Origin: Intestinimonas massiliensis (ex Afouda et al. 2020)
GTDB lineage: Bacteria; Bacillota; Clostridia; Oscillospirales; Oscillospiraceae
DNA length: 64,000 nt
Assembly: GCF_001244995.1 (NCBI RefSeq)
Contig: NZ_LN869529.1
Coordinates: forward strand, 1,754,957-1,818,956
Reading direction: 5' to 3'
Of this stretch, positions 16,307 through 24,628 are shown in pieces. The notes beneath the pieces are model-generated. The model ran no database searches. It saw nothing but the letters and a program-made list of their open reading frames with translations, and was not told the origin of the DNA. The translations under genes were made by a program, and so were the position numbers. Positions within the stretch are counted from its first letter, which is position 1, and each line of letters begins with the position of its first letter.

Positions 16307-16684
16307 ATGATTCGTTTTGCCCATGAAAATTTCAACGTGCTGGACCTGGACCGCAGCCTGAACTTCTACCGGGACGCCCTGGGCCTGGCCCCCACCCGGG
16401 AGATCAACGCCAAGGACGGCTCCTTCCGGCTGGTCTATCTGGGGGACGGGGTCACCGGCTTTGAGCTGGAGCTGACCTGGCTGAAGGACCGTACGGAGGC
16501 CTATGATCTGGGTGAGGGGGAGTTTCACCTGGCCTTCGTCACCGACGAATTCGACGTCTGGCACACCAAGCACCGGGAGATGGGCTGCATCTGCTTTGAA
16601 AATCCGGCTATGGGCATCTATTTCATCGAGGACCCCGACGGCTACTGGATCGAGATCATCCCCGACCGGAAGCCCAAACCGTAA
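16307..16684 (+). CDS. VOC-family protein (glyoxalase I-like)
   Basis: 125-residue vicinal-oxygen-chelate protein with two beta-alpha-beta repeats. His5 (FAHENFNVLDLDRSLNFY), the Glu in FELELT, the His in GEFHLAFVTD and the final Glu in YWIEIIP match the four metal ligands of lactoylglutathione-lyase-type members. Methylglyoxal or a related small molecule could be the substrate, but the fold is used for many reactions. It has a clear GGAGAAAG ribosome site and follows sdaAA by 20 bases. The acyltransferase gene begins three bases after its stop. Confidence 0.85.
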   Translation: MIRFAHENFNVLDLDRSLNFYRDALGLAPTREINAKDGSFRLVYLGDGVTGFELELTWLKDRTEAYDLGEGEFHLAFVTDEFDVWHTKHREMGCICFENPAMGIYFIEDPDGYWIEIIPDRKPKP

Positions 16685-16687
16685 CCC

Positions 16688-17770
16688 ATGGCAAGAAGCG
16701 ACCAGGGCCGGCTGGCCTATGCCGATCTGCTGCGGGTGTTCGCCTGTCTGGCCGTCATCGTGGTCCACGTCTCCGGCGGCTGGCTGGAGTCCCTCCCCGC
16801 CGGGACCACGGACTGGAACCTCCTCAACGCCTGGGACTGCCTGGCCCACTGGTGCGTCCCGGTATTTGTCATGTGCTCGGGCATGTTCCTGCTGGACCCC
16901 AAAAAGTCCCTCGCCTGGCCCCACCTGCTGTTCCGCTATCTGCTGCGGGTGGTCGTGGCCCTGGTGTTCTGGGGCGTGGTCTATGCCCTGATGAACACCG
17001 CCCTCTTCCGCGGCCTCACCCTGCGGGGGGTGCTGGACGCCCTGTACGCCGTGGCGCTGGGCAGCGTGCCCACCCATCTGTGGTTTTTGTATATGGTAGC
17101 GGGGCTCTATCTGCTCACCCCCCTGCTCCGCGCCTTCGTCCGGGGCGCCCGGCGCAGCGATTTCCACTGGTTCTTTCTGGTGGTTTTTCTCTTCGTCTAT
17201 GTGCTGCCCCTGTTCCTGCGGCTCCGGGGCAGCCAGACGGTGGAGCTCTACGCCAACAAGCTCTCCCTCAACTTCCCCCTGGCCTACCCGCCCCTGGCCT
17301 ACGTGGGGTACTTCGTGGCGGGGGACTATTTGAAGGAGTATACCCTGGGCCGGGGGGCAGAGGGCCTGATCTACGTGCTGGGCGTCGCCGGGGCGGCCGC
17401 CACGGTATGGGGCTCCGCCGCCCTCAACGCGGGCAACGGCCCGGGAGAGTTCAACGGCCTGATGATGAGCTACCTCACCCCCAACGTGTGCGCCATGTCG
17501 GTGGCCGTGTTTGTCCTGTTCCGGTATGTGCTGGGCCTCAGCGACGAGCGCTCCCGCCGGGCCCGGGTCAGCCATGCCGCCGACTACACCTTCGGCGTCT
17601 ATCTGGTCCACGTGGTCTTTCTCACCCTGCTGCGCTACTTCGGCCTGTCCAATCCCCCCATCACTCCGGCGCTGGCGGTGCCTCTGCTGACTCTGGCCAT
17701 CGCGGTGCCCAGCTTCGCCGTATCCTGGCTCCTCCACAAGATCCCGGTGGTGGGCCGCTACATCACCTGA
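16688..17770 (+). CDS. Acyltransferase-3 family membrane protein (first copy)
   Basis: 360-residue protein with about ten hydrophobic segments and the acyltransferase-3 signature: YADLLRVFACLAVIVVHVSG near the N terminus (with the conserved Arg and His), SGMFLLDP, and HLWFLYMVAGLYLLTPLL near residue 135. It lacks the C-terminal SGNH domain of OatA, so it resembles WecH-like O-acetyl or succinyl transferases. Such proteins acylate sugars at the membrane. It starts three bases after the VOC stop. The next gene is a paralogue, and MBOAT and DHHW genes follow, indicating an envelope polysaccharide acylation unit. Confidence 0.85.
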   Translation: MARSDQGRLAYADLLRVFACLAVIVVHVSGGWLESLPAGTTDWNLLNAWDCLAHWCVPVFVMCSGMFLLDPKKSLAWPHLLFRYLLRVVVALVFWGVVYALMNTALFRGLTLRGVLDALYAVALGSVPTHLWFLYMVAGLYLLTPLLRAFVRGARRSDFHWFFLVVFLFVYVLPLFLRLRGSQTVELYANKLSLNFPLAYPPLAYVGYFVAGDYLKEYTLGRGAEGLIYVLGVAGAAATVWGSAALNAGNGPGEFNGLMMSYLTPNVCAMSVAVFVLFRYVLGLSDERSRRARVSHAADYTFGVYLVHVVFLTLLRYFGLSNPPITPALAVPLLTLAIAVPSFAVSWLLHKIPVVGRYIT

Positions 17771-17789
17771 CCCAAAGGAGGTTCTCCCC

Positions 17790-18812
17790 ATGGATACCCT
17801 GCTGGAGCGCCCCACGGCCGGGCGGACGGGACGTCTGGCCTGGGCCGACCTGCTGCGGGTCCTGGCCACCTTCGCCGTGGTCCTGCTCCACACCTCCACC
17901 ACCTGGCTGGCCCTGGCGGAGGAGGGCTCCGCGGAGTGGACGGCGCTAATGGCCTGGGACGGGCTGACCCGCTGGTGCGTGCCGGTCTTCGTCCTGCTGT
18001 CGGGCGCTTTCCTGCTGGACCCGAATAAGCCGCTGACCGTTCGCTTCCTGCTCCGGAGCCGTCTGCCCCGCATCCTCGCCGCCCTGCTGGCCTGGGGTTT
18101 TTTCTACAATCTCATTTACTTTCGCAAAGCCGGGGTGGCGGGCGTACGGAACGCCCTGCTGCTCACTTTGCGGGGGCAGACGGAGTATCACCTGTGGTAT
18201 CTCTACATGCTGCTGGGTCTGTACCTGCTCACCCCCGTCCTCCGGGGATTGGTCCGGGGCTGCTCCCGGCGGGAGCTGGAGTGGCTGCTGGCCCTCTGGT
18301 TCCTGGCGGGGCTGCTGCTCCCCACCGTTTTGAGCTACTTTCCCAGCGTCGGAGCGCAAAGCTGGCTCAAGCAGCTTGAACTTCCCCTCATCGGGGGCTA
18401 TCCGGGCTATTACGTGGCGGGGTACTACCTGCGGACCTATGACCTGAGGCCCCGTGTCCGGTACGCCGTCTACGCCCTGGGTCTGTCCGGTCTGGCCGCC
18501 ACCCTGGCGCTGGGGAGCGACGTATACGGCTACCTCACCCCCAACGTGGCCTGCACCGCCTGCGCCCTGTTTTTGCTGTGCAGGCAATGCCGCCTCCGCC
18601 CCAGCCGGGTGGCGGGCCTGTCCGACTGCTCCTTCGGCGTCTATCTGAGCCACGTCTTTTTTCTCATGCTCCTCAACCATTTCGGTCTGACTACCCTCCG
18701 CTTCACCCCCTGGCTGTCGGCGCCGCTGCTGTCCCTGGCGGTCTTCTTCTGCGCCGCCGGCACCGCACGGGCGCTGCGGAAGCTCCCGGTGGTGGGAGCC
18801 TACATTACGTAA
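17790..18812 (+). CDS. Acyltransferase-3 family membrane protein (second copy)
   Basis: 340-residue paralogue of the preceding gene. It shares ADLLRVLATFAVVLLHTS at the N terminus, RWCVPVFVLLSGAFLLDP, EYHLWYLYMLLGLYLLTP and a C-terminal KLPVVGAYIT that mirrors KIPVVGRYIT of copy one. The pair most likely arose by tandem duplication and then diverged, perhaps in donor or acceptor choice. It has AAAGGAGG before the ATG and about ten hydrophobic segments. The MBOAT gene follows after 21 bases in the same direction. Confidence 0.85.
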   Translation: MDTLLERPTAGRTGRLAWADLLRVLATFAVVLLHTSTTWLALAEEGSAEWTALMAWDGLTRWCVPVFVLLSGAFLLDPNKPLTVRFLLRSRLPRILAALLAWGFFYNLIYFRKAGVAGVRNALLLTLRGQTEYHLWYLYMLLGLYLLTPVLRGLVRGCSRRELEWLLALWFLAGLLLPTVLSYFPSVGAQSWLKQLELPLIGGYPGYYVAGYYLRTYDLRPRVRYAVYALGLSGLAATLALGSDVYGYLTPNVACTACALFLLCRQCRLRPSRVAGLSDCSFGVYLSHVFFLMLLNHFGLTTLRFTPWLSAPLLSLAVFFCAAGTARALRKLPVVGAYIT

Positions 18813-18833
18813 CCCATAAGGAGTCTGCCGCCC

Positions 18834-20264
18834 ATGCTCTTCTCCAGTTCGGTCTTTCTCTTCGCCTACCTGCCCATTGTCCTGGCGGTCTATTACATCC
18901 CCCTCCGGGGCCTGCGTCGGGCGCAGAATCTCTTCCTGCTGGCGGCCTCCCTGCTTTTTTACGCCTGGGGGGAGCCCTGGTTTGTGCTGGTCATGGCGGC
19001 CTCCATCGCGGCCAACTACGGCTTCGGCCTCTGGGTCCACGCCCGGCTGTGCCGCTGCCGGAGCGTCCGGCTGCCGGTGGCGGCGGCGGCAGTCTGCAAC
19101 CTGGGGCTGCTCTTTGTCTTCAAGTACCTCACCTTCACCCTGACCAACCTGGGCCGGCTGGGTCTTTCGGTCCCCGTTCCGGTCATTGGCCTGCCCATCG
19201 GCATCTCCTTTTTTACCTTCCAGGCCATGAGCTACGTCTTTGACGTGGCCCGGGGCGAGACCCGGGTCCAGCGCAGCCTTGCGGACCTGGGGCTGTATAT
19301 CTCCTTCTTTCCCCAGCTCATCGCCGGGCCCATCGTCAAATACTCCACCATCGCGGAAGAGATCCTCCACCGCCGGGAGAACTGGGCGGATTTCTCCGCC
19401 GGGTGCTGCCGGTTCGTGGTGGGGCTGGGGAAGAAGGTATTGCTGGCCAACCAGTTGGCCAGCATTGCCGACGCCGCCTGGGGGACGGTCGGCGTCGGCC
19501 TGTCCATGCCCTTCGCCTGGCTGGGCTCGCTGTGCTATACCCTTCAGATCTACTTTGACTTTTCCGGCTACTCCGACATGGCCATCGGCCTGGGCCGGAT
19601 GTTCGGCTTTCATTTTTTGGAAAACTTCAACTACCCCTATCTCTCCACCTCCATCACCGAGTTCTGGCGGCGGTGGCACATCTCCCTGTCCTCCTGGTTC
19701 CGGGACTACGTCTACATCCCTCTGGGCGGCTCCCGGGTGGACCAAAGTTGGAAGCTGCTGCGGAATCTGTTCGTGGTCTGGCTGCTTACCGGCGTGTGGC
19801 ACGGGGCCAACTGGACCTTCGTGTGCTGGGGGCTGTACTATTTCGTCCTGCTGTGCCTGGAAAAATTCTGGCATGCCGGCGAGTGGCTGCCCCGGCCCCT
19901 GAAAGGAGTGTTCACCTTCCTGCTGGTCAACTTCGGCTGGGTCCTCTTCCGGGCCGACGACCTGAGCGCTGCCGGGCGGTTTTGGGCGGCCATGTTCCAT
20001 TTTGGCGCCCAGCCCGACCCGCTGGACCGGGCGGGCTACTACCTGCGGCAGTACGCTGTAGTGCTGCTCTTCGCCGCGCTGTTCGCTTTTCCCGTGGCCC
20101 GGTGGCTGTCCGTGCGGGTGGGCGGCTATCTGCGCCGCTACGCCGCCCACGTCCTGCCCATGTGGGGGGCGGTCTACTCCCTGACCCTGCTCACCGTCCT
20201 GCTGGCGGCGGCGGCCTATCTGGTGAAGGGCACCTATAACCCCTTCATCTACTTCAATTTCTAG
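18834..20264 (+). CDS. MBOAT-family O-acyltransferase (AlgI/DltB-like)
   Basis: 476-residue polytopic membrane protein. It begins with the family-typical MLFSSSVFLFAYLPIVLAVY, then GISFFTFQAMSYVFDV, FFPQLIAGPIVKY and the block with the catalytic histidine (GVWHGANWTFVCWGLYY, residues ~321-337). WRRWHISLSSWFRDYVYIPL, conserved in AlgI, is intact. Such proteins carry acyl groups across the membrane to a partner that acylates alginate, cellulose, peptidoglycan or teichoic acid. The partner here is the DHHW protein encoded 12 bases downstream. No Dlt carrier or ligase genes are nearby, so a polysaccharide target is likelier than D-alanylation. Confidence 0.92.
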   Translation: MLFSSSVFLFAYLPIVLAVYYIPLRGLRRAQNLFLLAASLLFYAWGEPWFVLVMAASIAANYGFGLWVHARLCRCRSVRLPVAAAAVCNLGLLFVFKYLTFTLTNLGRLGLSVPVPVIGLPIGISFFTFQAMSYVFDVARGETRVQRSLADLGLYISFFPQLIAGPIVKYSTIAEEILHRRENWADFSAGCCRFVVGLGKKVLLANQLASIADAAWGTVGVGLSMPFAWLGSLCYTLQIYFDFSGYSDMAIGLGRMFGFHFLENFNYPYLSTSITEFWRRWHISLSSWFRDYVYIPLGGSRVDQSWKLLRNLFVVWLLTGVWHGANWTFVCWGLYYFVLLCLEKFWHAGEWLPRPLKGVFTFLLVNFGWVLFRADDLSAAGRFWAAMFHFGAQPDPLDRAGYYLRQYAVVLLFAALFAFPVARWLSVRVGGYLRRYAAHVLPMWGAVYSLTLLTVLLAAAAYLVKGTYNPFIYFNF

Positions 20265-20276
20265 AGGAGGTCCACC

Positions 20277-21656
20277 ATGGCAAACCGCGAATCCTGGGGG
20301 GCCGTTCTCTTTCTGGCCGCCCTGCTGGCCGGGGCGGTCTTTCTTTTCTCCGGTCTCTACGCCCCCGGTCCGGAGCGGGCGGGCGTACTCCTGCCCCAGC
20401 GGAGCGCCGCTTACGTCACCCGCCTGTCCCGGGACCTGGGCCGCTCTGCGCCGGGCATTTCCGGACAGGCTGAGGCGGTGAAGCCCACTCCCCTGCTGGA
20501 CGCCGTTCAGGAAAAAATCGCCGCCGCCGAACCCGCCGCCAACTCCCTGCTGGACCGCAATCACCTGTTCATCCAGCTCTACGGCGCCGCCCAGCGCCTG
20601 ACCCAGCGGCAGGTGGTGGACGACGCCGACCCCCGCTATTCGGTGGTCCGGCTCACCGACGGCACCCTCACCTTCGTCAACGCCGAGGAGGCGGACACCG
20701 CCTCCCACGGTAAGGCCCTGGCCCGGCTGCGGGACCAGCTTGGCAAGCGGGACATCCCCCTGCTCTACCTCCAGGCCCCCGGCAAGGTGGCGCCGGAGGA
20801 CGACCGCCTGCCCGCGGGGGTGACAGATCACAGCAACGACTACGCCGACGCCCTGCTGGCCGAGCTGGAGGTCCATGGTGTGGACTATGTGGACTTCCGG
20901 GACCTGTTCGCCGCCATGGAGGACCGGGACTGGAGCTCCTGGTTCTTCGCCACCGACCACCACTGGACCCCCGAGGCGGCCTTCACCGCCTGCGGCGCGC
21001 TGTTCGAGCTTCTGGCGTCCGACTACGGCTATTCCACCCCGGCCGAGTACAGCGACCCTTCCCAGTTCACCGTGGAGGCCTGGGAGGACTGGTTCCTGGG
21101 CAGCCTGGGCAAGCGGGTGGGCACCCTCTACGGCGGGGTGGACGGCATCGAGCTGTGGAAGCCCGTCTTTGAGACTGATTTCACCTACTCGGTGCCCATC
21201 TACGAGATTGAGCGCACCGGCCCCTTCGAGGAGTCCCTCCTCTTCCCCGAACGCCTGGAGGAGAAGGACTACTTTGGCGGCAACCCCTACACACTCTACG
21301 CTGGGGGCGACTACCCCCTGGCCCGCATCTACAACCACACAGACGAGGACGGGCCCCGCATCCTGCTGCTGCGGGACTCCTACGCCTGTGCCATGACCCC
21401 CTTCCTGGCCCTGGGCTGCTCTGAGCTCATCACCGTGGACCTGCGCTACTTTCACGAAAATCTGCTGACCTACGTGGACTGGCTCAAGCCCGATCTGGTG
21501 CTGGTGCTGTACACCACCGGCAGCGTAGCGCAGGACGCCCTGTTCGAGTTTCTCCCCACTCCGGAGGCCGACCCCGCCGAAAGCGGTCCGCCCGCCGTAC
21601 AGCGCCCCCTGCCCGCCGGCGCCGGCGCGGCCGCCGAACATCAAAAATCCGATTGA
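20277..21656 (+). CDS. DHHW-family / AlgX-J-like acetyltransferase partner
   Basis: 459-residue protein with one N-terminal membrane anchor (residues ~8-28) and a large extracellular domain. It has the ATDHHWTPEAAF signature (DHHW motif), and LLLRDSYACAMTPF provides the serine of an SGNH-like centre. DHHW and AlgX/AlgJ proteins pair with MBOAT proteins to O-acetylate exported polymers, which matches the gene order here. The C-terminal ~35 residues are a low-complexity Pro/Ala tail. GAGGAGG precedes the ATG. The target polymer is unknown. Confidence 0.85.
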   Translation: MANRESWGAVLFLAALLAGAVFLFSGLYAPGPERAGVLLPQRSAAYVTRLSRDLGRSAPGISGQAEAVKPTPLLDAVQEKIAAAEPAANSLLDRNHLFIQLYGAAQRLTQRQVVDDADPRYSVVRLTDGTLTFVNAEEADTASHGKALARLRDQLGKRDIPLLYLQAPGKVAPEDDRLPAGVTDHSNDYADALLAELEVHGVDYVDFRDLFAAMEDRDWSSWFFATDHHWTPEAAFTACGALFELLASDYGYSTPAEYSDPSQFTVEAWEDWFLGSLGKRVGTLYGGVDGIELWKPVFETDFTYSVPIYEIERTGPFEESLLFPERLEEKDYFGGNPYTLYAGGDYPLARIYNHTDEDGPRILLLRDSYACAMTPFLALGCSELITVDLRYFHENLLTYVDWLKPDLVLVLYTTGSVAQDALFEFLPTPEADPAESGPPAVQRPLPAGAGAAAEHQKSD

Positions 21657-21676
21657 ATCGTAAAGTAGGTGTCTGT

Positions 21677-22867
21677 TTGAAGGCTCTCCCCTCCGCCCGT
21701 CGCCTGGATTACCACTACATCGCCATGCAGGCCGGTTTCTGGGCCATGTTTGCCGCCATCTGCGCCTACCAGGCCGCGCTGCTCCAAGGCCGCGGCTTCT
21801 CCAACGGCCAGGTGGGCCTCATCATCGCCGTGCGCTGCCTGGCAGGCATCGTCTGCCAGCCCGCGCTGGGCGGCTTTGCCGACCGCCACCCCCACATTCC
21901 CCTCAAGTACATCGTCTCTGCCTCCCTGGGCCTCAGCTTCGTCGCCGGAGTGATCTTCACCCTCCTCCCCATGGGCATGGCCGGAACTTTGGCGGTATTC
22001 GTCGTCATCGGCGGACTGGAGCTGTCCGCCTATCCTCTGATGGACGCCATGGCCATCCAATTCATCAACGCCGGGGCGCCCATTCGGTACAGCCTGGGCC
22101 GGGGCATCGGCCCCTTCGCCTATGCCGTGTGTTGTGTGGTCCTGGGGCTCCAGGTGGGCCGCTGGGGGGTGGAGTCGGTGCTGATCACCCATACCGCCCT
22201 GGTCATTCTGGAGATCCTCCTGGTGGGCACCTATCCCCCCTTCCGGGCCGAGGCCCCCGCCCCAGGGGCGGAGGCCTCCGGGCCCCACTCCGCCCTCTAT
22301 CTGCTGCGGCACAATCCCCGGTTCACCCTCATGCTGCTGGGGGTCCTGTGCGGCCTTACCGGCATCCTGCCCATGTCCAACTTTCTGGTCAACGTGGTGC
22401 TGGACCGGGGCGGGACACAGCCCGACCTGGGCGCCGCCCTGTTCGTCATGGCGGCCTGCGAGCTGCCCACCGCCTTCCTCTTTCAGCGCCTGCTGCGGCG
22501 CTGGGGCAGCGCCCGTCTGCTGATGGTCAGCCTGGCCTGCGGCGGGCTGAAGGCCGTGGGGCTGCTGCTGGCCCCCAGCTACCTCTGGGTCTGTCTGGTG
22601 CAGTCCTTCCAGATGCTGGGTTATGGCCTGTTCACCCCTTCCTCGGTATACTACGTAAACGAGTCGGTCCCCGCCGGGGACCGGGTCCGGGGCCAGACCA
22701 TCATGATGGTCGCCTCCAACGGTCTGGGCGGCGTGCTGGGCAGCCTGCTGGCCGGGCAGGTACTGGACCGCTGGGGCGTAGATCGGATGCTGCTCTTCTG
22801 CGCCGCCCTGTGCGCCGCCGGGGCTCTGCTGGCCGGACTGTCTCTGCGCCGGCCCAAGGCCGCGTAA
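21677..22867 (+). CDS. MFS transporter (LacY/NucH-like subgroup)
   Basis: About 396-residue major-facilitator protein with 12 predicted hydrophobic segments. It has NGQVGLIIAVRCLAGIVCQPALGGFADRH (the GxLaDr-type loop), a central cytosolic loop rich in Pro/Ala, and the repeated LLAGQVLDRWGVDRML near the end. It resembles the MFS_1-like branch used for nucleosides or sugars; the substrate is unknown. No ATG is well placed. A TTG at 21677 behind AGTAGGTG is the best candidate; a TTG at 21653 overlapping the previous stop and an ATG at 21726 are alternatives. It is the last gene of the plus-strand surface cassette. Confidence 0.8.
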   Translation: MKALPSARRLDYHYIAMQAGFWAMFAAICAYQAALLQGRGFSNGQVGLIIAVRCLAGIVCQPALGGFADRHPHIPLKYIVSASLGLSFVAGVIFTLLPMGMAGTLAVFVVIGGLELSAYPLMDAMAIQFINAGAPIRYSLGRGIGPFAYAVCCVVLGLQVGRWGVESVLITHTALVILEILLVGTYPPFRAEAPAPGAEASGPHSALYLLRHNPRFTLMLLGVLCGLTGILPMSNFLVNVVLDRGGTQPDLGAALFVMAACELPTAFLFQRLLRRWGSARLLMVSLACGGLKAVGLLLAPSYLWVCLVQSFQMLGYGLFTPSSVYYVNESVPAGDRVRGQTIMMVASNGLGGVLGSLLAGQVLDRWGVDRMLLFCAALCAAGALLAGLSLRRPKAA

Positions 22868-22897
22868 AAGGGCCCCGGCGGCCGCCGGAGCCCTTTT
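22866..22897. terminator. Bidirectional terminator
   Basis: Long GC-rich stem flanked by AAAA and TTTT (22866-22897) between the convergent MFS and spmB genes. Confidence 0.85.
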
Positions 22898-22901
22898 GTT
22901 T

Positions 22902-23423
22902 TCACTCAAACAGCACCCGCACCGCCCAGGCGGCCGCCATAAACCCCGCCAGGTCGGCGCAGAGGGCGGCCGGGACTGCGTAGCGGGTCTTGACAATGCC
23001 CGCTGCCCCGAAATAGACGGCTATGGTGTAAAAGGTGGTCTCGGTGGAACCCAGCATCACCGCCGCCGTCCGGCCGATGAGGGAGTCCGGCCCATAGGTC
23101 TGGATGAGCTCGGCCCCCACCCCCAGGGCAGCGCTGCCGCTGACCGGCCGGACCAGCAGCAGGGCGATGGTCTCCACGGGGATGCCCAGCCGGGCCAGCA
23201 CCGGAGAGAGTGCCTCCCCCGCCAGCTCCAGGGCGCCGGAAGCTCGGAGCATATACACCGCCGTCAGCAGGCCGATGAGGGGCGGTACGATGCGGATCAG
23301 GACCCCAAGGCCGTCTCCCGCCCCCTGGACCAGGGCGTCGTATACGTCCACCCGCCGCAGCATGCCGTACAGGGCCACCACGGCGATGATAAGGGGCACC
23401 AGCATGGTGAAGATGAGATCCAT
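22902..23423 (-). CDS. spmB: Spore maturation protein B
   Basis: 173-residue nucleoside-recognition (Gate) domain membrane protein. VYDALVQGAGDGLGVLIRIVP, LLVRPVSGSAALG and MLGSTETTFYTIAVYFG are hallmarks of SpmB. With SpmA it affects core dehydration and heat resistance of spores in Bacillus. It starts one base after the SpmA stop (the genes are adjacent in the usual spmA-spmB order), so they form one transcriptional unit. Four to five hydrophobic segments. Its presence is direct evidence of a spore former. Confidence 0.93.
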   Translation of the reverse strand: MDLIFTMLVPLIIAVVALYGMLRRVDVYDALVQGAGDGLGVLIRIVPPLIGLLTAVYMLRASGALELAGEALSPVLARLGIPVETIALLLVRPVSGSAALGVGAELIQTYGPDSLIGRTAAVMLGSTETTFYTIAVYFGAAGIVKTRYAVPAALCADLAGFMAAAWAVRVLFE

Positions 23424-23424
23424 A

Positions 23425-24003
23425 TCATGTCCTCCAGATCTTTGCGAAGAGCTTGGCCGCCAGGATACCTACGCTCACCGAGATGGCCGAGGCCAGCCAG
23501 GTGGCGGGCAGGATATCGAAGGGTGCGGCGCACCCGGCTCCGGCCCGTACCGCCGCCACGGTGGTGGGGATAAGCTGGATGGAGGCGGTGTTGCACACCA
23601 CCAGCATGCAAAGCGCGTCGTTGGCCACACCCGGGGTCCTGCGGCTCATCTTCCGGGCGGCCTCCAGACCCAGGGGCGTGGCAGCGTTGCCCAGCCCCAG
23701 CAAATTAGCCGACACATTGGCCGCAATGGTGTCCATCACCTCCCTGTCCCGGGCGAAGGCGGGGTAGAGCCGCCGGAGCACCGGCATCAGCAGCCGGGAC
23801 AGCTTCTGGGACAGGCCGGAGCGCCGCATGATCTCCATGACCCCCATCCACAGGCACAGCACACCCGCCAGGGAGAGGCACAGCTCCACCGCCGCCGCCG
23901 CCCCGTCCAGGGCGGCCGTGGCCACCGCCGGTCCGCGGCCCGTCGCCAGTCCGCACAGGATGGATACCAGGACCATCCCGGTCCAAATGATCGACATCGC
24001 CAT
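23425..24003 (-). CDS. spmA: Spore maturation protein A
   Basis: 192-residue membrane protein with the Gate domain: LCLWMGVMEIMRRSGL, NVSANLLGLGNAATPLGL and MLVVCNTASIQLIPTT are characteristic of SpmA. The ATG at 24003 has GGGGAG eight bases upstream; an in-frame GTG at 24012 is too close to that site. It forms an operon with spmB. Expression would be expected in the mother cell during sporulation, but no clear sigma-E or sigma-K promoter was picked out in the 5' region. Confidence 0.93.
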   Translation of the reverse strand: MAMSIIWTGMVLVSILCGLATGRGPAVATAALDGAAAAVELCLSLAGVLCLWMGVMEIMRRSGLSQKLSRLLMPVLRRLYPAFARDREVMDTIAANVSANLLGLGNAATPLGLEAARKMSRRTPGVANDALCMLVVCNTASIQLIPTTVAAVRAGAGCAAPFDILPATWLASAISVSVGILAAKLFAKIWRT

Positions 24004-24112
24004 GTCCCACACTCCCCTCAGCCTTCATCATACGTGGCGAAACGTAGAAACATGCCTTCCGGTTTTAGGATAAATTTGGCAAGATTTCTCACAAATATTT
24101 TCCATTTACCGA

Positions 24113-24140
24113 TTGACATTTCTATACTCCATGTTATAAT
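24113..24140 (+). promoter_or_regulatory. Sigma-A promoter of the abrB-like gene
   Basis: Consensus TTGACA (24113-24118) and TATAAT (24135-24140) with a 16-base spacer. Confidence 0.75.
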
Positions 24141-24203
24141 ACTGTCAGATATTGGTCTATTTGTGGGAAAATTGTTGCCTTTATCTGGAAAGGGGTTTCT
24201 GCC

Positions 24204-24446
24204 ATGAAGTCAACCGGAATTGTACGTAAAGTAGATGAGCTTGGGCGCATCGTGCTGCCGATCGAGCTGCGGCGCACTCTCGATATCGCCGAAAAAGACT
24301 CGCTGGAGATCTATGTGGATGGTGCATCCATCGTCCTCAAAAAGTATCAGCCGGCCTGCATCTTCTGCGATGATGCCAAGGATGTAATTAATTTTAAGGG
24401 GAAAAACGTTTGCCCCAACTGCATCCGTGAGCTGATGAGCAAGTAA
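24204..24446 (+). CDS. AbrB/SpoVT-family transition-state regulator
   Basis: 80-residue DNA-binding protein. The N-terminal swapped-hairpin domain (STGIVRKVDELGRIVLPIEL then DIAEKDSLEIYVDG) is nearly identical in pattern to AbrB and Abh. The C-terminal part holds two Cys pairs (CIFCDD and CPNCI, residues ~51 and ~72), a likely zinc-binding knuckle seen in many clostridial AbrB proteins. AbrB regulates post-exponential and sporulation genes. It has a strong sigma-A promoter with a leader of about 55 bases and a strong terminator, so it is an independent, probably well-expressed gene. Confidence 0.92.
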   Translation: MKSTGIVRKVDELGRIVLPIELRRTLDIAEKDSLEIYVDGASIVLKKYQPACIFCDDAKDVINFKGKNVCPNCIRELMSK

Positions 24447-24457
24447 AGTTTTTGCAA

Positions 24458-24510
24458 AGAAAAAGTCACCGGAAATCCAGGTGGTGCGGATTTCCAGTGA
24501 CTTTTTCTTT
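24458..24510 (+). terminator. Intrinsic terminator after the abrB-like gene
   Basis: Long inverted repeat (stem parts AAAAAGTCAC / GTGACTTTTT plus an inner GGAAATCC / GGATTTCC) followed by TTTTTCTTTTG. Confidence 0.88.
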
Positions 24511-24628
24511 TGTCTGATCCGCTCCGGGCCCCGCAGGTCCTGCTATAATCAGAGGTTATATTGCAAAATATATATACTGATTGTATAATTATGCTTTCCA
24601 TTTTATTACATAATAGGGATGTCGCCGC

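Noticed and set aside
17946-21644. Uninterrupted 1232-codon minus-strand reading frame
   Set aside because: It is antisense to the acyltransferase, MBOAT and DHHW genes, which have clear family motifs and ribosome sites. Long antisense frames are expected at this GC content, and the translated sequence is low-complexity Gly/Gln/Pro.
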